64,000 bases of DNA, taken from positions 380,171,331-380,235,330 of the forward strand of contig CM042688.1 of assembly GCA_023614405.1 (NCBI GenBank), given 5' to 3'. The DNA is from Avena insularis. Its lineage: Eukaryota; Streptophyta; Magnoliopsida; Poales; Poaceae. The position numbers were made by a program, and so were the translations under genes. Below, one piece after another: positions 1 through 12,983 of this stretch. The notes under the pieces were generated by a model. It saw only the letters and a program-made list of their open reading frames with translations, did no database searches and was not told where the DNA came from. Numbering within the stretch: position 1 is the stretch's first letter; every line of letters starts with the position of its first letter.

Positions 1-2462
1 CCACCAGAGTCATTGCATGTTTGTTCCTTTCCTAAACCACCACTAGAGTCATTACATGTGTGTTCTTTTCCTAAAACACGACTAGAGTCAGTACATGTGT
101 GTTCTTTTCCCAAACCACCACGAGTGCCATTGCATGTGTCTTCCTTTCCTAAACCACATTGATCCACCGAAGTCATTGCATGTGTCTTCCTTTCATAAAC
201 CACCACTAGAGTCATTGCATGTGTGTTCGTTTCCAAAACCACAACCAGAGTCATTGCATGTGTGTTCTTTTCCTAAACCACCACCAGAGTCATTCCATGT
301 ATCTTCCTTTCATAAACCACGGTAGAGTCATTGCATGTGCCTTCTTTTCCTAAACCACCACTAGAGTCATTGCATGTGTCTTACTTTCCTAAACCAGATG
401 GATCCACCAATGTCATTGCGTGTTCTTTTCCTAAACCAGCACGAGTTATTGCATGTGTTCCTTTCCAAAATCACCAATAGATTCATTGCATGTGTTCTTT
501 TCCTAAACCACCACGAGTCATTGCATGTGTTTTTTTCCTAAAACACCAGAGTCATTGCATGTGTCTTCATTTCCTAAACCACCACCGAGTCATTGCATCT
601 ATGTTCTTTTCCTAAACCACCACCACAGTCATTGCATCTGTCTTCCTTTCCTAACCCACCACCAGAGTTATTGCATGTGTGGTCCTTTCATAAACCACAT
701 GGATGTCATTGCATGTATCTTGCTTTACGAAACCACCAGTAGACTCATTGCATGGGTGTTCCTTTCCTAAACCACATGGATCCACGGGTCATTGCATGTG
801 TATTCTGTGCTAAACCACATGGATCCACCAGTGTCATTGCGTGTCTTCTTTTTCCTAAACCACCATGAGTCATTGCATGTGTGTTCTTTTCCTAATCCAC
901 CACTAGAGTCATTGCATTTGTGTTCTTTTCCCTAACCCACACCTGTCTCATTACATGTATCTTCCTTTCCTAAACCACCAGTAGAGTCATTGCATCTGCC
1001 TTCTTTTCCTAAACCACCACTAGAGTCATTTCATGTGTCTTCCTTTCCTAAACCACATGGATCCACCAATGTCATTGGTGTGTGTTCTTTTCCTAAACCA
1101 GCACCAGAGTTATTGCATCTGTGTTCCTTTCCAAAATCACCACTAGATTTATTGCATGTGTGTTCTTTTCCTAAACCACCACCAGAGTCATTGCATGTGT
1201 GTTTTTTATCCTAAAACACCACCAGAGTCATTGCATGTGTCTTCATTTCCTAAACCACCACCGATTCATTGCATCTATGTTCTTTTCCTAAACCACCACC
1301 ACAGTCATTGCATCATCTTCCTTTCCTAACCCACCAGAGTTATTGCATGTGTGGTCCTTTCATAAACCACATGGATGTCATTGCATGTATCTTCCTTTAC
1401 TAAACCACTAGTAGACTCATTGCATGGGTGTTCCTTTCCTAAACCACATGGATCCACCAGGGTCATTGCATGTGTGTTCCTGTGCTAAACCACATGGATC
1501 CACTAGTGTCATTGCACGTGTCTTCTTTTTTCCTAAACCACCAGAGTCATTGCATGTGTGTTCATTTTCCTAATCCACAACTAGAGTCATTGCATGTTAG
1601 TACATTTCATAAACCACATTGATCCACAAGAGACAGTGCATGTGTCATCATTTCCGAAATCACCAATAGAGTCATTACATGCGTGTTCTTTTCCTGAACC
1701 ACCAATAGAGTCATTGCATGTGTCTTACTTTCCTAAACCACCACTAGAGTCATTGCATGTGTGTTCTTTTCCTAAACCACCATTAGAGTCATTACATGTG
1801 TGTGTTATATAACCCATACAAGTGTCATTGCATGTATTCCTTTCCTAAACCATTGATCCCCAGAGTCATTGCATGTGTGTTCCTTTCCTAAACTACAACT
1901 AGAATCATTGCATGTGTGTTCCTTTCCTAAACCTCCACCAGAGTCATTGCATGTGTCTTCCTTTCCAAAACCACCACTAGAGTCATTGCACGTGTGTTCT
2001 TTTCCTAAACTACCACCAGAGTCATTGCATGTGTGTTCTTTTGCTAAACCACCACCAGAGTCATTGCATGTGTCTACATTTCCTAAACCACCACAAGATT
2101 CATTGCATCTATGCTATTTTCCTAAACCACCACAATAGTCATTACATGTGTATTCCTTTCCTAAAACCACCACCAGAGTTATTGCATGTGTGTTCCTTTC
2201 CTAAACCACATGGATGTCATTGCATGTGTCCTCCTTTCCTTAACCACCACTAGATTCATTGCATATGTGTTCCTTTCCTAAACCACATTGATCCACCAGA
2301 GTCATTGCATGTGTGTTCATGTGCTAAACCAAAGGGATCCACCAGGGTCATTGCATGTGTCTTCGTTTAATAAACAACCACCAGAGTCATTGCATGTGTG
2401 TTCATTTCCTAATCCACCACTAGAGTCATTGCATGTGTGTTCCTTTCCTAAACCACATTGAT
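1..2462 (+). repeat. HOR family A, copy 1 (long form, error-rich)
   Basis: The sequence from base 1 realigns with that from 2463, 4267 and 6762, so this is one higher-order unit of about 2.46 kb. It contains an internal duplication of about 0.66-0.68 kb, shown by the GGATCCACCAATGTC landmark at 400 and again at 1059. Compared with copy 3 (2,495 bp) it is about 33 bp shorter. The loss is spread over many one- and two-base gaps between about 400 and 1000, mostly inside CAG or CTG. Confidence 0.8.
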
Positions 2463-4266
2463 CCACCAGAGTCATTGCATGTTTGTTCCTTTCCTAAACC
2501 ACCACTAGAGTCATTACATGTGTGTTCTTTTCCTAAAACACGACTAGAGTCGACATGTGTGTTCTTTTCCCAAACCACCACGAGTGCCATTGCATGTGTC
2601 TTCCTTTCCTAAACCACATTGATCCACCGAAGTCATTGCATGTGTCTTCCTTTCATAAACCACCACTAGAGTCATTGCATGTGTGTTCGTTTCCAAAACC
2701 ACAACCAGAGTCATTGCATGTGTGTTCTTTTCCTAAACCACCACCCGTGTCATTACATGTATCTTCCTTTCCTAAACCACCAGTAGAGTCATTGCATGTG
2801 CCTTCTTTTCCTAAACCACCACTAGAGTCATTGCATGTGTCTTCCTTTCCTAAACCAGATGGATCCACCAATGTCATTGGTGCGTGTTCTTTTCCTAAAC
2901 CAGCACGAGTTATTGCATCATGTTCCTTTCCTAAATCACCAATAGATTCATTGCATGTGTGTTCTTTTCCTAAACCACCACCAGAGTCATTGCATGTGTG
3001 TTATTTTCCTAAAACACCACCAGAGTCATTGCATGTGTCTTCATTTCCTAAACCACCACCGAGTCATTGCATCTATGTTCTTTTCCTAAACCACCACCAC
3101 AGTCATTGCATCTGTCTTCCTTTCCTAACCCACCACCAGAGTTATTGCATGTGTGGTCCTTTCATAAACCACATGGATGTCATTGCATGTATCTTGCTTT
3201 ACTAAACCACCAGTAGACTCATTGCATGGGTGTTCCTTTCCTAAACCACATGGATCCACCAGGGTCATTGCATGTGTATTCCTGTGCTAAACCACATGGA
3301 TCCACCAGTGTCATTGCACGTGTCTTCTTTTTTCCTAAACCACCAACAGAGTCATTGCATGTGTGTTCTTTTTCCTAATCCACCACTAGAGTCATTGCAT
3401 GTGTGTTCTTTTCCTAAACCACCACCTGTCTCATTACATGTATCTTCCTTTCCTAAACCACCAGTAGAGTCATTGCATGCGTGTTCTTTTCCTGAACCAC
3501 CAATAGAGTCATTGCATGTGTCTTACTTTCCTAAACCACCACTAGAGTCATTGCATGTGTGTTCTTTTCCTAAACCACCATTAGAGTCATTACATGTGTG
3601 TTTTATCTAACCCGCCACAAGTGTCATTGCATGTGTATTCCTTTCCTAAACCACATTGATCCCCCAGAGTCATTGCATGTGTGTTCCTTTCCTAAACTAC
3701 AACTAGAATCATTGCATGTGTGTTCCTTTCCTAAACCTCCACCAGAGTCATTGCATGTGTCTTCCTTTCCAAAACCACCACTAGAGTCATTGCACGTGTG
3801 TTCTTTTCCTAAACTACCACCAGAGTCATTGCATGTGTGTTCTTTTGCTAAACCACCACCAGAGTCATTGCATGTGTCTACATTTCCTAAACCACCACAA
3901 GATTCATTGCATCTATGCTATTTTCCTAAACCACCACAATAGTCATTACATGTGTATTCCTTTCCTAAAACCACCACCAGAGTTATTGCATGTGTGTTCC
4001 TTTCCTAAACCACATGGATGTCATTGCATGTGTCCTCCTTTCCTTAACCACCACTAGATTCATTGCATATGTGTTCCTTTCCTAAACCACATTGATCCAC
4101 CAGAGTCATTGCATGTGTGTTCATGTGCTAAACCAAAGGGATCCACCAGGGTCATTGCATGTGTCTTCGTTTAATAAACAACCACCAGAGTCATTGCATG
4201 TGTGTTCATTTCCTAATCCACCACTAGAGTCATTGCATGTGTGTTCCTTTCCTAAACCACATTGAT
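2463..4266 (+). repeat. HOR family A, copy 2 (short form, 1,804 bp)
   Basis: This is the same order of variant units as copies 1 and 3, but without the internal duplication of about 0.68 kb, giving 1,804 bp. The block 3598-4057 matches 1800-2253 of copy 1 and 6094-6541 of copy 3 almost base for base. The short form may be ancestral, or it may come from an internal deletion by unequal exchange. Confidence 0.8.
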
Positions 4267-6761
4267 CCACCAGAGTCATTGCATGTTTGTTCCTTTCCTA
4301 AACCACCACTAGAGTCATTACATGTGTGTTCTTTTCCTAAAACACGACTAGAGTCAGTACATGTGTGTTCTTTTCCCAAACCACCACGAGTGCCATTGCA
4401 TGTGTCTTCCTTTCCTAAACCACATTGATCCACCGAAGTCATTGCATGTGTCTTCCTTTCATAAACCACCACTAGAGTCATTGCATGTGTGTTCGTTTCC
4501 AAAACCACAACTAGAGTCATTGCATGTGTGTTCTTTTCCTAAACCACCACCCGTGTCATTACATGTATCTTCCTTTCCTAAACCACCAGTAGAGTCATTG
4601 CATGTGCCTTCTTTTCCTAAACCACCACTAGAGTCATTGCATGTGTCTTCCTTTCCTAAACCAGATGGATCCACCAATGTCATTGGTGCGTGTTCTTTTC
4701 CTAAACCAGCACCAGAGTTATTGCATCTGTGTTCCTTTCCAAAATCACCAATAGATTCATTGCATGTGTGTTCTTTTCCTAAACCACCACCAGAGTCATT
4801 GCATGTGTGTTTTTTTCCTAAAACACCACCAGAGTCATTGCATGTGTCTTCATTTCCTAAACCACCACCGAGTCATTGCATCTATGTTCTTTTCCTAAAC
4901 CACCACCACAGTCATTGCATCTGTCTTCCTTTCCTAACCCACCACCAGAGTTATTGCATGTGTGGTCCTTTCATAAACCACATGGATGTCATTGCATGTA
5001 TCTTGCTTTACTAAACCACCAGTAGACTCATTGCATGGGTGTTCCTTTCCTAAACCACATGGATCCACCAGGGTCATTGCATGTGTATTCCTGTGCTAAA
5101 CCACATGGATCCACCAGTGTCATTTACGTGTCTTCTTTTTCCTAAACCACCAGAGTCATTGCATGTGTGTTCTTTTTCCTAATCCACCACTAGAGTCATT
5201 GCATGTGTGTTCTTTTCCTAAACCACCACCTGTCTCATTACATGTATCTTCCTTTCCTAAACCACCAGTAGAGTCATTGCATGTGCCTTCTTTTCCTAAA
5301 CCACCACTAGAGTCATTGCATGTGTCTTCCTTTCCTAAACCACATGGATCCACCAATGTCATTGGTGTGTGTTCTTTTCCTAAACCAGCACCAGAGTTAT
5401 TGCATCTGTGTTCCTTTCCAAAATCACCACTAGATTTATTGCATGTGTGTTCTTTTCCTAAACCACCACCAGAGTCATTGCATGTGTGTTTTTTATCCTA
5501 AAACACCACCAGAGTCATTGCATGTGTCTTCATTTCCTAAACCACCACCGATTCATTGCATCTATGTTCTTTTCCTAAACCACCACCACAGTCATTGCAT
5601 CTGTCTTCCTTTCCTAACCCACCACCAGAGTTATTGCATGTGTGGTCCTTTCATAAACCACATGGATGTCATTGCATGTATCTTCCTTTACTAAACCACT
5701 AGTAGACTCATTGCATGGGTGTTCATTTCCTAAACCACATGGATCCACCAGGGTCATTGCATGTGTGTTCCTGTGCTAAACCACATGGATCCACTAGTGT
5801 CATTGCACGTGTCTTCTTTTTTCCTAAACCACCAACAGAGTCATTGCATGTGTGTTCTTTTTCCTAATCCACCACTAGAGTCATTGCATGTGTGTTCCTT
5901 TCCTAAACCACATTGATCCACCAGAGTCATTGCATGTGTCTTCCTTTCCGAAAGCACCAATAGAGTCATTACATGCGTGTTCTTTTCCTGAACCACCAAT
6001 AGAGTCATTGCATGTTTCTTACTTTCCTAAACCACCACTAGAGTCATTGCATGTGTGTTCTTTTCCTAAACCACCATTAGAGTCATTACATGTGTGTTTT
6101 ATCTAACCCGCCACAAGTGTCATTGCATGTGTATTCCTTTCCTAAACCACATTGATCCCCCAGAGTCATTGCATGTGTGTTCCTTTCCTAAACCACCACT
6201 AGAATCATTGCATGTGTGTTCCTTTCCTAAACCTCCACCAGAGTCATTGCATGTGTCTTCCTTTCCAAAACCACCACTAAAGTCATTGCACGTGTGTTCT
6301 TTTCCTAAACTACCACCAGAGTCATTGCATGTGTGTTCTTTTGCTAAACCACCACCAGAGTCATTGCATGTGTCTACATTTCCTAAACCACCACAAGATT
6401 CATTGCATCTATGCTATTTTCCTAAACCACCACAATAGTCATTGCATGTGTATTCCTTTCCTAAACCACCACCAGAGTTATTGCATGTGTGTTCCTTTCC
6501 TAAACCACATGGATGTCATTCCATGTGTCCTCCTTTCCTAAACCACCACTAGATTCATTGCATATGTGTTCCTTTCCTAAACCACATTGATCCACCAGAG
6601 TCATTGCATGTGTGTTCATGTGCTAAACCACAGGGATCCACCAGGGTCATTGCATGTGTCTTCTTTTAATAAACAACCACCAGAGTCATTGCATGTGTGT
6701 TCATTTCCTAATCCACCACTAGAGTCATTGCATGTGTGTTCCTTTCCTAAACCACATTGAT
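4267..6761 (+). repeat. HOR family A, copy 3 (long form, 2,495 bp)
   Basis: Long form of family A with the internal duplication: GGATCCACCAATGTC occurs at 4667 and again at 5346, 679 bp apart. The first 300 bp are nearly identical to 1-300 and 2463-2760. It alternates with the short copies 2 and 4, giving a long-short-long-short series over 1-8400. Confidence 0.8.
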
Positions 6762-8400
6762 CCACCAGAGTCATTGCATGTTTGTTCCTTTCCTAAACCA
6801 CCACTAGAGTCATTACATGTGTGTTCTTTTCCTAAAACACGACTAGAGTCAGTACATGTGTGTTCTTTTCCCAAACCACCACGAGTGCCATTGCATGTGT
6901 CTTCCTTTCCTAAACCACATTGATCCACCGAAGTCATTGCATGTGTCTTCCTTTCATAAACCACCACTAGAGTCATTGCATGTGTGTTCGTTTCCATAAC
7001 CACAACCAGAGTCATTGCATGTGTGTTCTTTTCCTAAACCACCACCCGTGTCATTACATGTATCTTCCTTTCCTAAACCACCAGTAGAGTCATTGCATGT
7101 GCCTTCTTTTCCTAAACCACCACTAGAGTCATTGCATGTGTCTTCCTTTCCTAAACCAGATGGATCCACCAATGTCATTGGTGCGTGTTCTTTTCCTAAA
7201 CCAGCACCAGAGTTATTGCATCTGTGTTCCTTTCCAAAATCACCACTAGATTCATTGCATGTGTGTTCTTTTCCTAAACCACCACCAGAGTCATTGCATG
7301 TGTGTTTTTTTCCTAAAACACCACCAGAGTCATTGCATGTGTCTTCATTTCCTAAACCACCACTGAGTCATTGCATCTATGTTCTTTTCCTAAACCACCA
7401 CCACAGTCATTGCATGTGTCTTCCTTTCCTAACCCACCACCAGAGTTATTGCATGTGTGGTCCTTTCATAAACCACATGGATGTCATTGCATGTATCTTC
7501 CTTTACTAAACCACCAGTAGACTCATTGCATGGGTGTTCCTTTCCTAAACCACATGGATCCACCAGGGTCATTGCATGTGTGTTCCTGTGCTAAACCACA
7601 TGGATCCACCAGTGTAATTGCACGTGTCTTCTATTTTCCTAAACCACCAACAGAGTCATTGCATGTGTGTTCTTTTTCCTAATCCACCACTAGAGACATT
7701 GCATGTGTGTTCCTTTCCTAAACCACATTGATCCACTAGAGTCATTGCATGTGTCTTCCTTTCCGAAAGCACCAATAGAGTCATTACATGCGTGTTCTTT
7801 TCCTAAACCACCAATAGAGTCATTGCATGTGTCTTCCTTTCCTAAACCACCACTAGAGTCATTGCATGTGTGTTCTTTTCCTAAACCACCATTAGAGTCA
7901 TTACATGTGTGTTTTATCTAACCCACCACAAGTGTCATTGCATGTGTATTCCTTTCCTAAACCACATTGATCCCCCAGAGTCATTGCATGTGTGTTCCTT
8001 TCCTAAACTACCACTAGAATCATTGCATGTGTGTTCCTTTCCTAAACCTCCACCAGAGTCATTGTATGTGTCTTCCTTTCCAAAACCACCACTAGAGTCA
8101 TTGCACGTGTGTTCTTTTCCTAAACTACCACCAGAGTCATTGCATGTGTGTTCTTTTGCTAAACCACCACCAGAGTCATTGCATGTGTCTACATTTCCTA
8201 AACCACCACAAGAGTCATTGCATCTATGCTATTTTCCTAAACCACCACAATAGTCATTGCATGTGTGTTCCTTTCCTAAACCACCACCAGATTCATTGCA
8301 TGTGTGTTCCTTTCCTAAACCACATGGATGTCATTGCATGTATCTTCCTATCCTAAACCACCACTAGAGTCATTGCATGTGTGTTCCTTTCCTAAACCAC
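6762..8400 (+). repeat. HOR family A, copy 4 (short form, merging into family B)
   Basis: It starts with the family A landmark and follows the short form up to about 8390, where the unit order changes to one shared with 11075 onward. Its second half, from about 7426, is also the first part of the 2,685-bp family B unit. Family B therefore seems to have arisen from an A-type copy joined to other unit types. Confidence 0.7.
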
Positions 8401-10110
8401 ACTGATTGAGCATTGCATGTGTGTTCTTCTGCTAAACCACATGGATCCACCAGTGTCAACGCATGTGTCTTCTTTCCCTAAACCACCACCAGAGTCATTG
8501 ATTTTGTGTTATTTTCCTAATCCACCACTAGAGTCATTGCATGTGTGTTCCTTTCCTAAACCACATTGATCCACCAGAGTCATTGCATGTGTCTTCCTTT
8601 CCTAAACCACCACTAGAGTCATTGCATGTGTGTTCTTTTCCTAAAACACAACCAGAGTCATTGCATGTGTGTTCTTTTCCTGAACCACCAATAGACTCAT
8701 TTCATGTGTCTTCCTTTCCTAAGCCACCACTAGAGTCATTGCATGTTTGTTCTTTTCCTAAACCACCACTAGAGTCATTATATGTGTGTTCTTTTCCTAA
8801 ACCACCACCAGTGTCATTGCATGTGTATTACTTTCCTAAACCACATTGATCCACCAGAGTCATTGCATGTGTGTTCCTTTCCTAAACTACCACTAGAATC
8901 ATTGCATGTGTGCTCTTTTTCTAAACCACAACTAGAGTCATTACATGTGTCTTCTTTTCCTAAAACAACACTAGAGTCCGTACATGTGTGTTCATTTTCT
9001 AAACCACCACGAGTGTCATTGCATATGTGTTCGTTTCCTAAACCACATTGATCCACCAAAGTCATTGCATGTGTCTTCCTTTCATAAACCACCACTAGAG
9101 TGATGGCATCTGTTCTTTTAGAAAAACAACCAGAGTCATTGCATGTGTGTTCTTTTCCTAAACCACCACCAGTGTCATTACATGTGTCTTCGTTTCCTAA
9201 ACCACCAGTAGAATCATTGGATGTGTCTTCTTTTCCCAAACCACCACCAGAGTCATTGCATGTGTCTTGCTTTCCTAAACCACATGGATCCACTAGTGTC
9301 ATTGCATGTGTGTTCTTTTCCTAAAACACCACTAGAGTCATTGCATGTGTTCTTTTCCTAAACCACCACCAGAGTCATTGCATGTGTTTTCTTTTACTAA
9401 ACCACCACCAGAGTCATTGCATGTGTGTTCTTTCCCTAAAACACCACTAGAGTCATTGCATGTGTTTTCCTTTCCAAAACCACCACTAGAGTCATTGCAT
9501 GTGTTATTTTCCTAAACAACCACCAGAGTCATTCCATGTGTGTTCTTTTACTAAACCACCACCAGAGTCATTGCATGTGTCTTCATTTCCTAAACCACCA
9601 CCAGAGTCATTGGATCTATGTTCTTTTCCTAAACCACCACCATAGTCATTGCATGTGTCTTCCTTTCCTAAACCACCAGAGTCAATGCATTTGTGTTCCT
9701 TTCCTAAACCACATGGATTTCATATCATCTGTCTTCCTTTCCTAAACCACGACTAGAGTTATTGCATGTGTGTTCCTTTCCTAAACCACATTGATCCACC
9801 AGAGTCATTGCATGTGTGTTCATGTGCTAAACCACATGGATCCACTAGTGTCATTGCATGTGTCTTCTTTTCCTAAACCGCCACCAGAGTCATTGCATGT
9901 GTATTCTTATCCTAATCCACCACTAGAGTCATTGGATGTGTGTTCATTTCCTAAACCATGTTGATCCACCAGAGTCATTGCACGTGTCTTCCTTTCCTAA
10001 ACCACCACTAGAGTCATTGCATGTGTGTTCTTTTCCTAAACCACCACCAGATTCATTGCATGTGTGTTCTTTTCCTGAACCACCAATAGAGTCATTGCAT
10101 GTGTCTTCCT
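7426..10110 (+). repeat. HOR family B, copy 1 (2,685 bp)
   Basis: The sequence recurs with an offset of exactly 2,685 bp (7703 to 10388, 7909 to 10594, 8144 to 10829, 8541 to 11226). The right junction, around 10110, is a switch inside a monomer from a C-like unit back to the A-like unit carrying CCTAACCCACCACC, as expected for an unequal crossover within the array. Confidence 0.85.
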
Positions 10111-12753
10111 TTCCTAACCCACCACCAGAGTTATTGCATGTGTGGTCCTTTCATAAACCACATGGATGTCATTGCATGTATCTTCCTTTACTAAACCACC
10201 AGTAGACTCATTGCATGGGTGTTCCTTTCCTAAACCACATGGATCCACCAGGGTCATTGCATGTGTATTCCTGTGCTAAACCACATGGATCCACCAGTGT
10301 CATTGCACGTGTCTTCTTTTTTCCTAAACCACCAACAGAGTCATTGCATGTGTGTTCTTTTTCCTAATCCACCACTAGAGACATTGCATGTGTGTTCCTT
10401 TCCTAAACCACATTGATCCACTAGAGTCATTGCATGTGTCTTCCTTTCCGAAAGCACCAATAGAGTCATTACATGCATGTTCTTTTCCTAAACCACCAAT
10501 AGAGTCATTGCATGTGTCTTCCTTTCCTAAACCACCACTAGAGTCATTGCATGTGTGTTCTTTTCCTAAACCACCATTAGAGTCATTACATGTGTGTTTT
10601 ATCTAACCCACCACAAGTGTCATTGCATGTGTATTCCTTTCCTAAACCACATTGATCCCCCAGAGTCATTGCATGTTTGTTCCTTTCCTAAACTACCACT
10701 AGAATCATTGCATGTGTGTTCCTTTCCTAAACCTCCAACAGAGTCATTGCATGTGTCTTCCTTTCCAAAACCACCACTAGAGTCATTGCACGTGTGTTCT
10801 TTTCCTAAACTACCACCAGAGTCATTGCATGTGTGTTCTTTTGCTAAACCACCACCAGAGTCATTGCATGTGTCTACATTTCCTAAACCACCACAAGAGT
10901 CATTGCATCTATGCTATTTTCCTAAACCACCACAATAGTCATTGCATGTGTGTTCCTTTCCTAAACCACCACCAGATTCATTGCATGTGTGTCCCTTTCC
11001 TAAACCACATGGATGTCATTGCATGTATCTTCCTATCCTAAACCACCACTAGAGTCATTGCATGTGTGTTCCTTTCCTAAACCACACTGATTGAGCATTG
11101 CATGTGTGTTCTTCTGCTAAACCACATGGATCCACCAGTGTCAACGCATGTGTCTTCTTTCCCTAAACCACAACCAGAGTCATTGATTTTGTGTTCTTTT
11201 CCTAATCCACCACTAGAGTCATTGCATGTGTGTTCCTTTCCTAAACCACATTGATCCACCAGAGTCATTGCATGTGTCTTCCTTTCCTAAACCACCACTA
11301 GAGTCATTGCATGTGTGTTCTTTTCCTAAAACACAACCAGAGTCATTGCATGTGTGTTCTTTTCCTGAACCACCAATAGACTCATTTCATGTGTCTTCCT
11401 TTCCTAAGCCACCACTAGAGTCATTGCATGTTTGTTCTTTTCCTAAACCACCACTAGAGTCATTATATGTGTGTTCTTTTCCTAAACCACCACCAGTGTC
11501 ATTGCATGTGTATTACTTTCCTAAACTACCACTAGAATCATTGCATGTGTGCTCTTTTTCTAAACCACAACTAGAGTCATTACATGTGTCTTCTTTTCCT
11601 AAAACAACACTAGAGTCCGTACATGTGTGTTCATTTTCTAAACCACCACGAGTGTCATTGCATATGTCTTCCTTTCCTAAACCACATTGATCCACCAAAG
11701 TCATTGCATGTGTATTCCTTTCATAAACCACCACTAGAGTGATTGCATCTGTGTTCTTTTCCGAAAAAACAACCAGAGTCATTGCATGTGTGTTCTTTTC
11801 CTAAACCACCACCAGTGTCATTACATGTGTCTTCGTTTCCTAAACCACCAGTAGAATCATTGGATGTGTCTTCTTTTCCCAAACCACCACCAGAGTCATT
11901 GCATGTGTCTTGCTTTCCTAAACCACATGGATCCACTAGTGTCATTGCATGTGTGTTCTTTTCCTAAAACACCACTAGAGTCATTGCATGTGTTCTTTTC
12001 CTAAACCACCACCAGAGTCATTGCATGTGTTTTCTTTTACTAAACCACCACCAGAGTCATTGCATGTGTGTTCTTTCCCTAAAACACCACTAGAGTCATT
12101 GCATGTGTTTTCTTTTCCAAAACCACCACTAGAGTCATTGCATGTGTTATTTTCCTAAACCACCACCAGAGTCATTCCATGTGTGTTCTTTTACTAAACC
12201 ACCACCAGAGTCATTGCATGTGTCTTCATTTCCTAAACCACCACCAGAGTCATTGGATCTATGTTCGTTTCCTAAACCACCACCATAGTCATTGCATGTG
12301 TCTTCCTTTCCTAAACCACCAGAGTCAATGCATTTGTGTTCCTTTCCTAAACCACATGGATTTCATATCATCTGTCTTCCTTTCCTAAACCACCACTAGA
12401 ATTATTGCATGCGTGTTCCTTTCCTAAACCACATTGATCCACCAGAGTCATTGCATGTGTGTTCATGTGCTAAACCACATGGATCCACTAGTGTCATTGC
12501 ATGTGTCTTCTTTTCCTAAACCGCCACCAGAGTCATTGCATGTGTATTCTTATCCTAATCCACCACTAGAGTCATTGGATGTGTGTTCATTTCCTAAACC
12601 ACGTTGAGCCACCAGAGTCATTGCACGTGTCTTCCTTTCCTAAACCACCACTAGAGTCATTGCATGTGTGTTCTTTTCCTAAACCACCACCAGATTCATT
12701 GCATGTGTGTTCTTTTCCTGAACCACTAATAGATTCATTGCATGTCACTTCCT
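10111..12753 (+). repeat. HOR family B, copy 2 (about 2,643 bp)
   Basis: Second copy of the family B unit. It is 42 bp shorter overall than copy 1. A single 46-bp unit present in copy 1 near 8836-8881 is missing at about 11521, and copy 1 lacks 4 bp near 9105-9120 that are present here. Otherwise the order of variant units is the same. Confidence 0.8.
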
Positions 12754-12983
12754 TTCCTAAACCACCACTAGAGTCATTGCATGGGTGTTCTTTTCCTAAA
12801 CCACTACTAGAGTTATTGCATGTGTGTCATTTTCTGAACCACCACGAGTGTCATTGCATATGTATTCCTTTCCTAAACCACATTGATCCACCAAAGTCAT
12901 TGCATGTGTCTTCCTTTCATAAACCACCACTGAAGTCATTGCATCTGTGTTCTTTTCCAAAACAACAACCAGAGTCATTGCAT

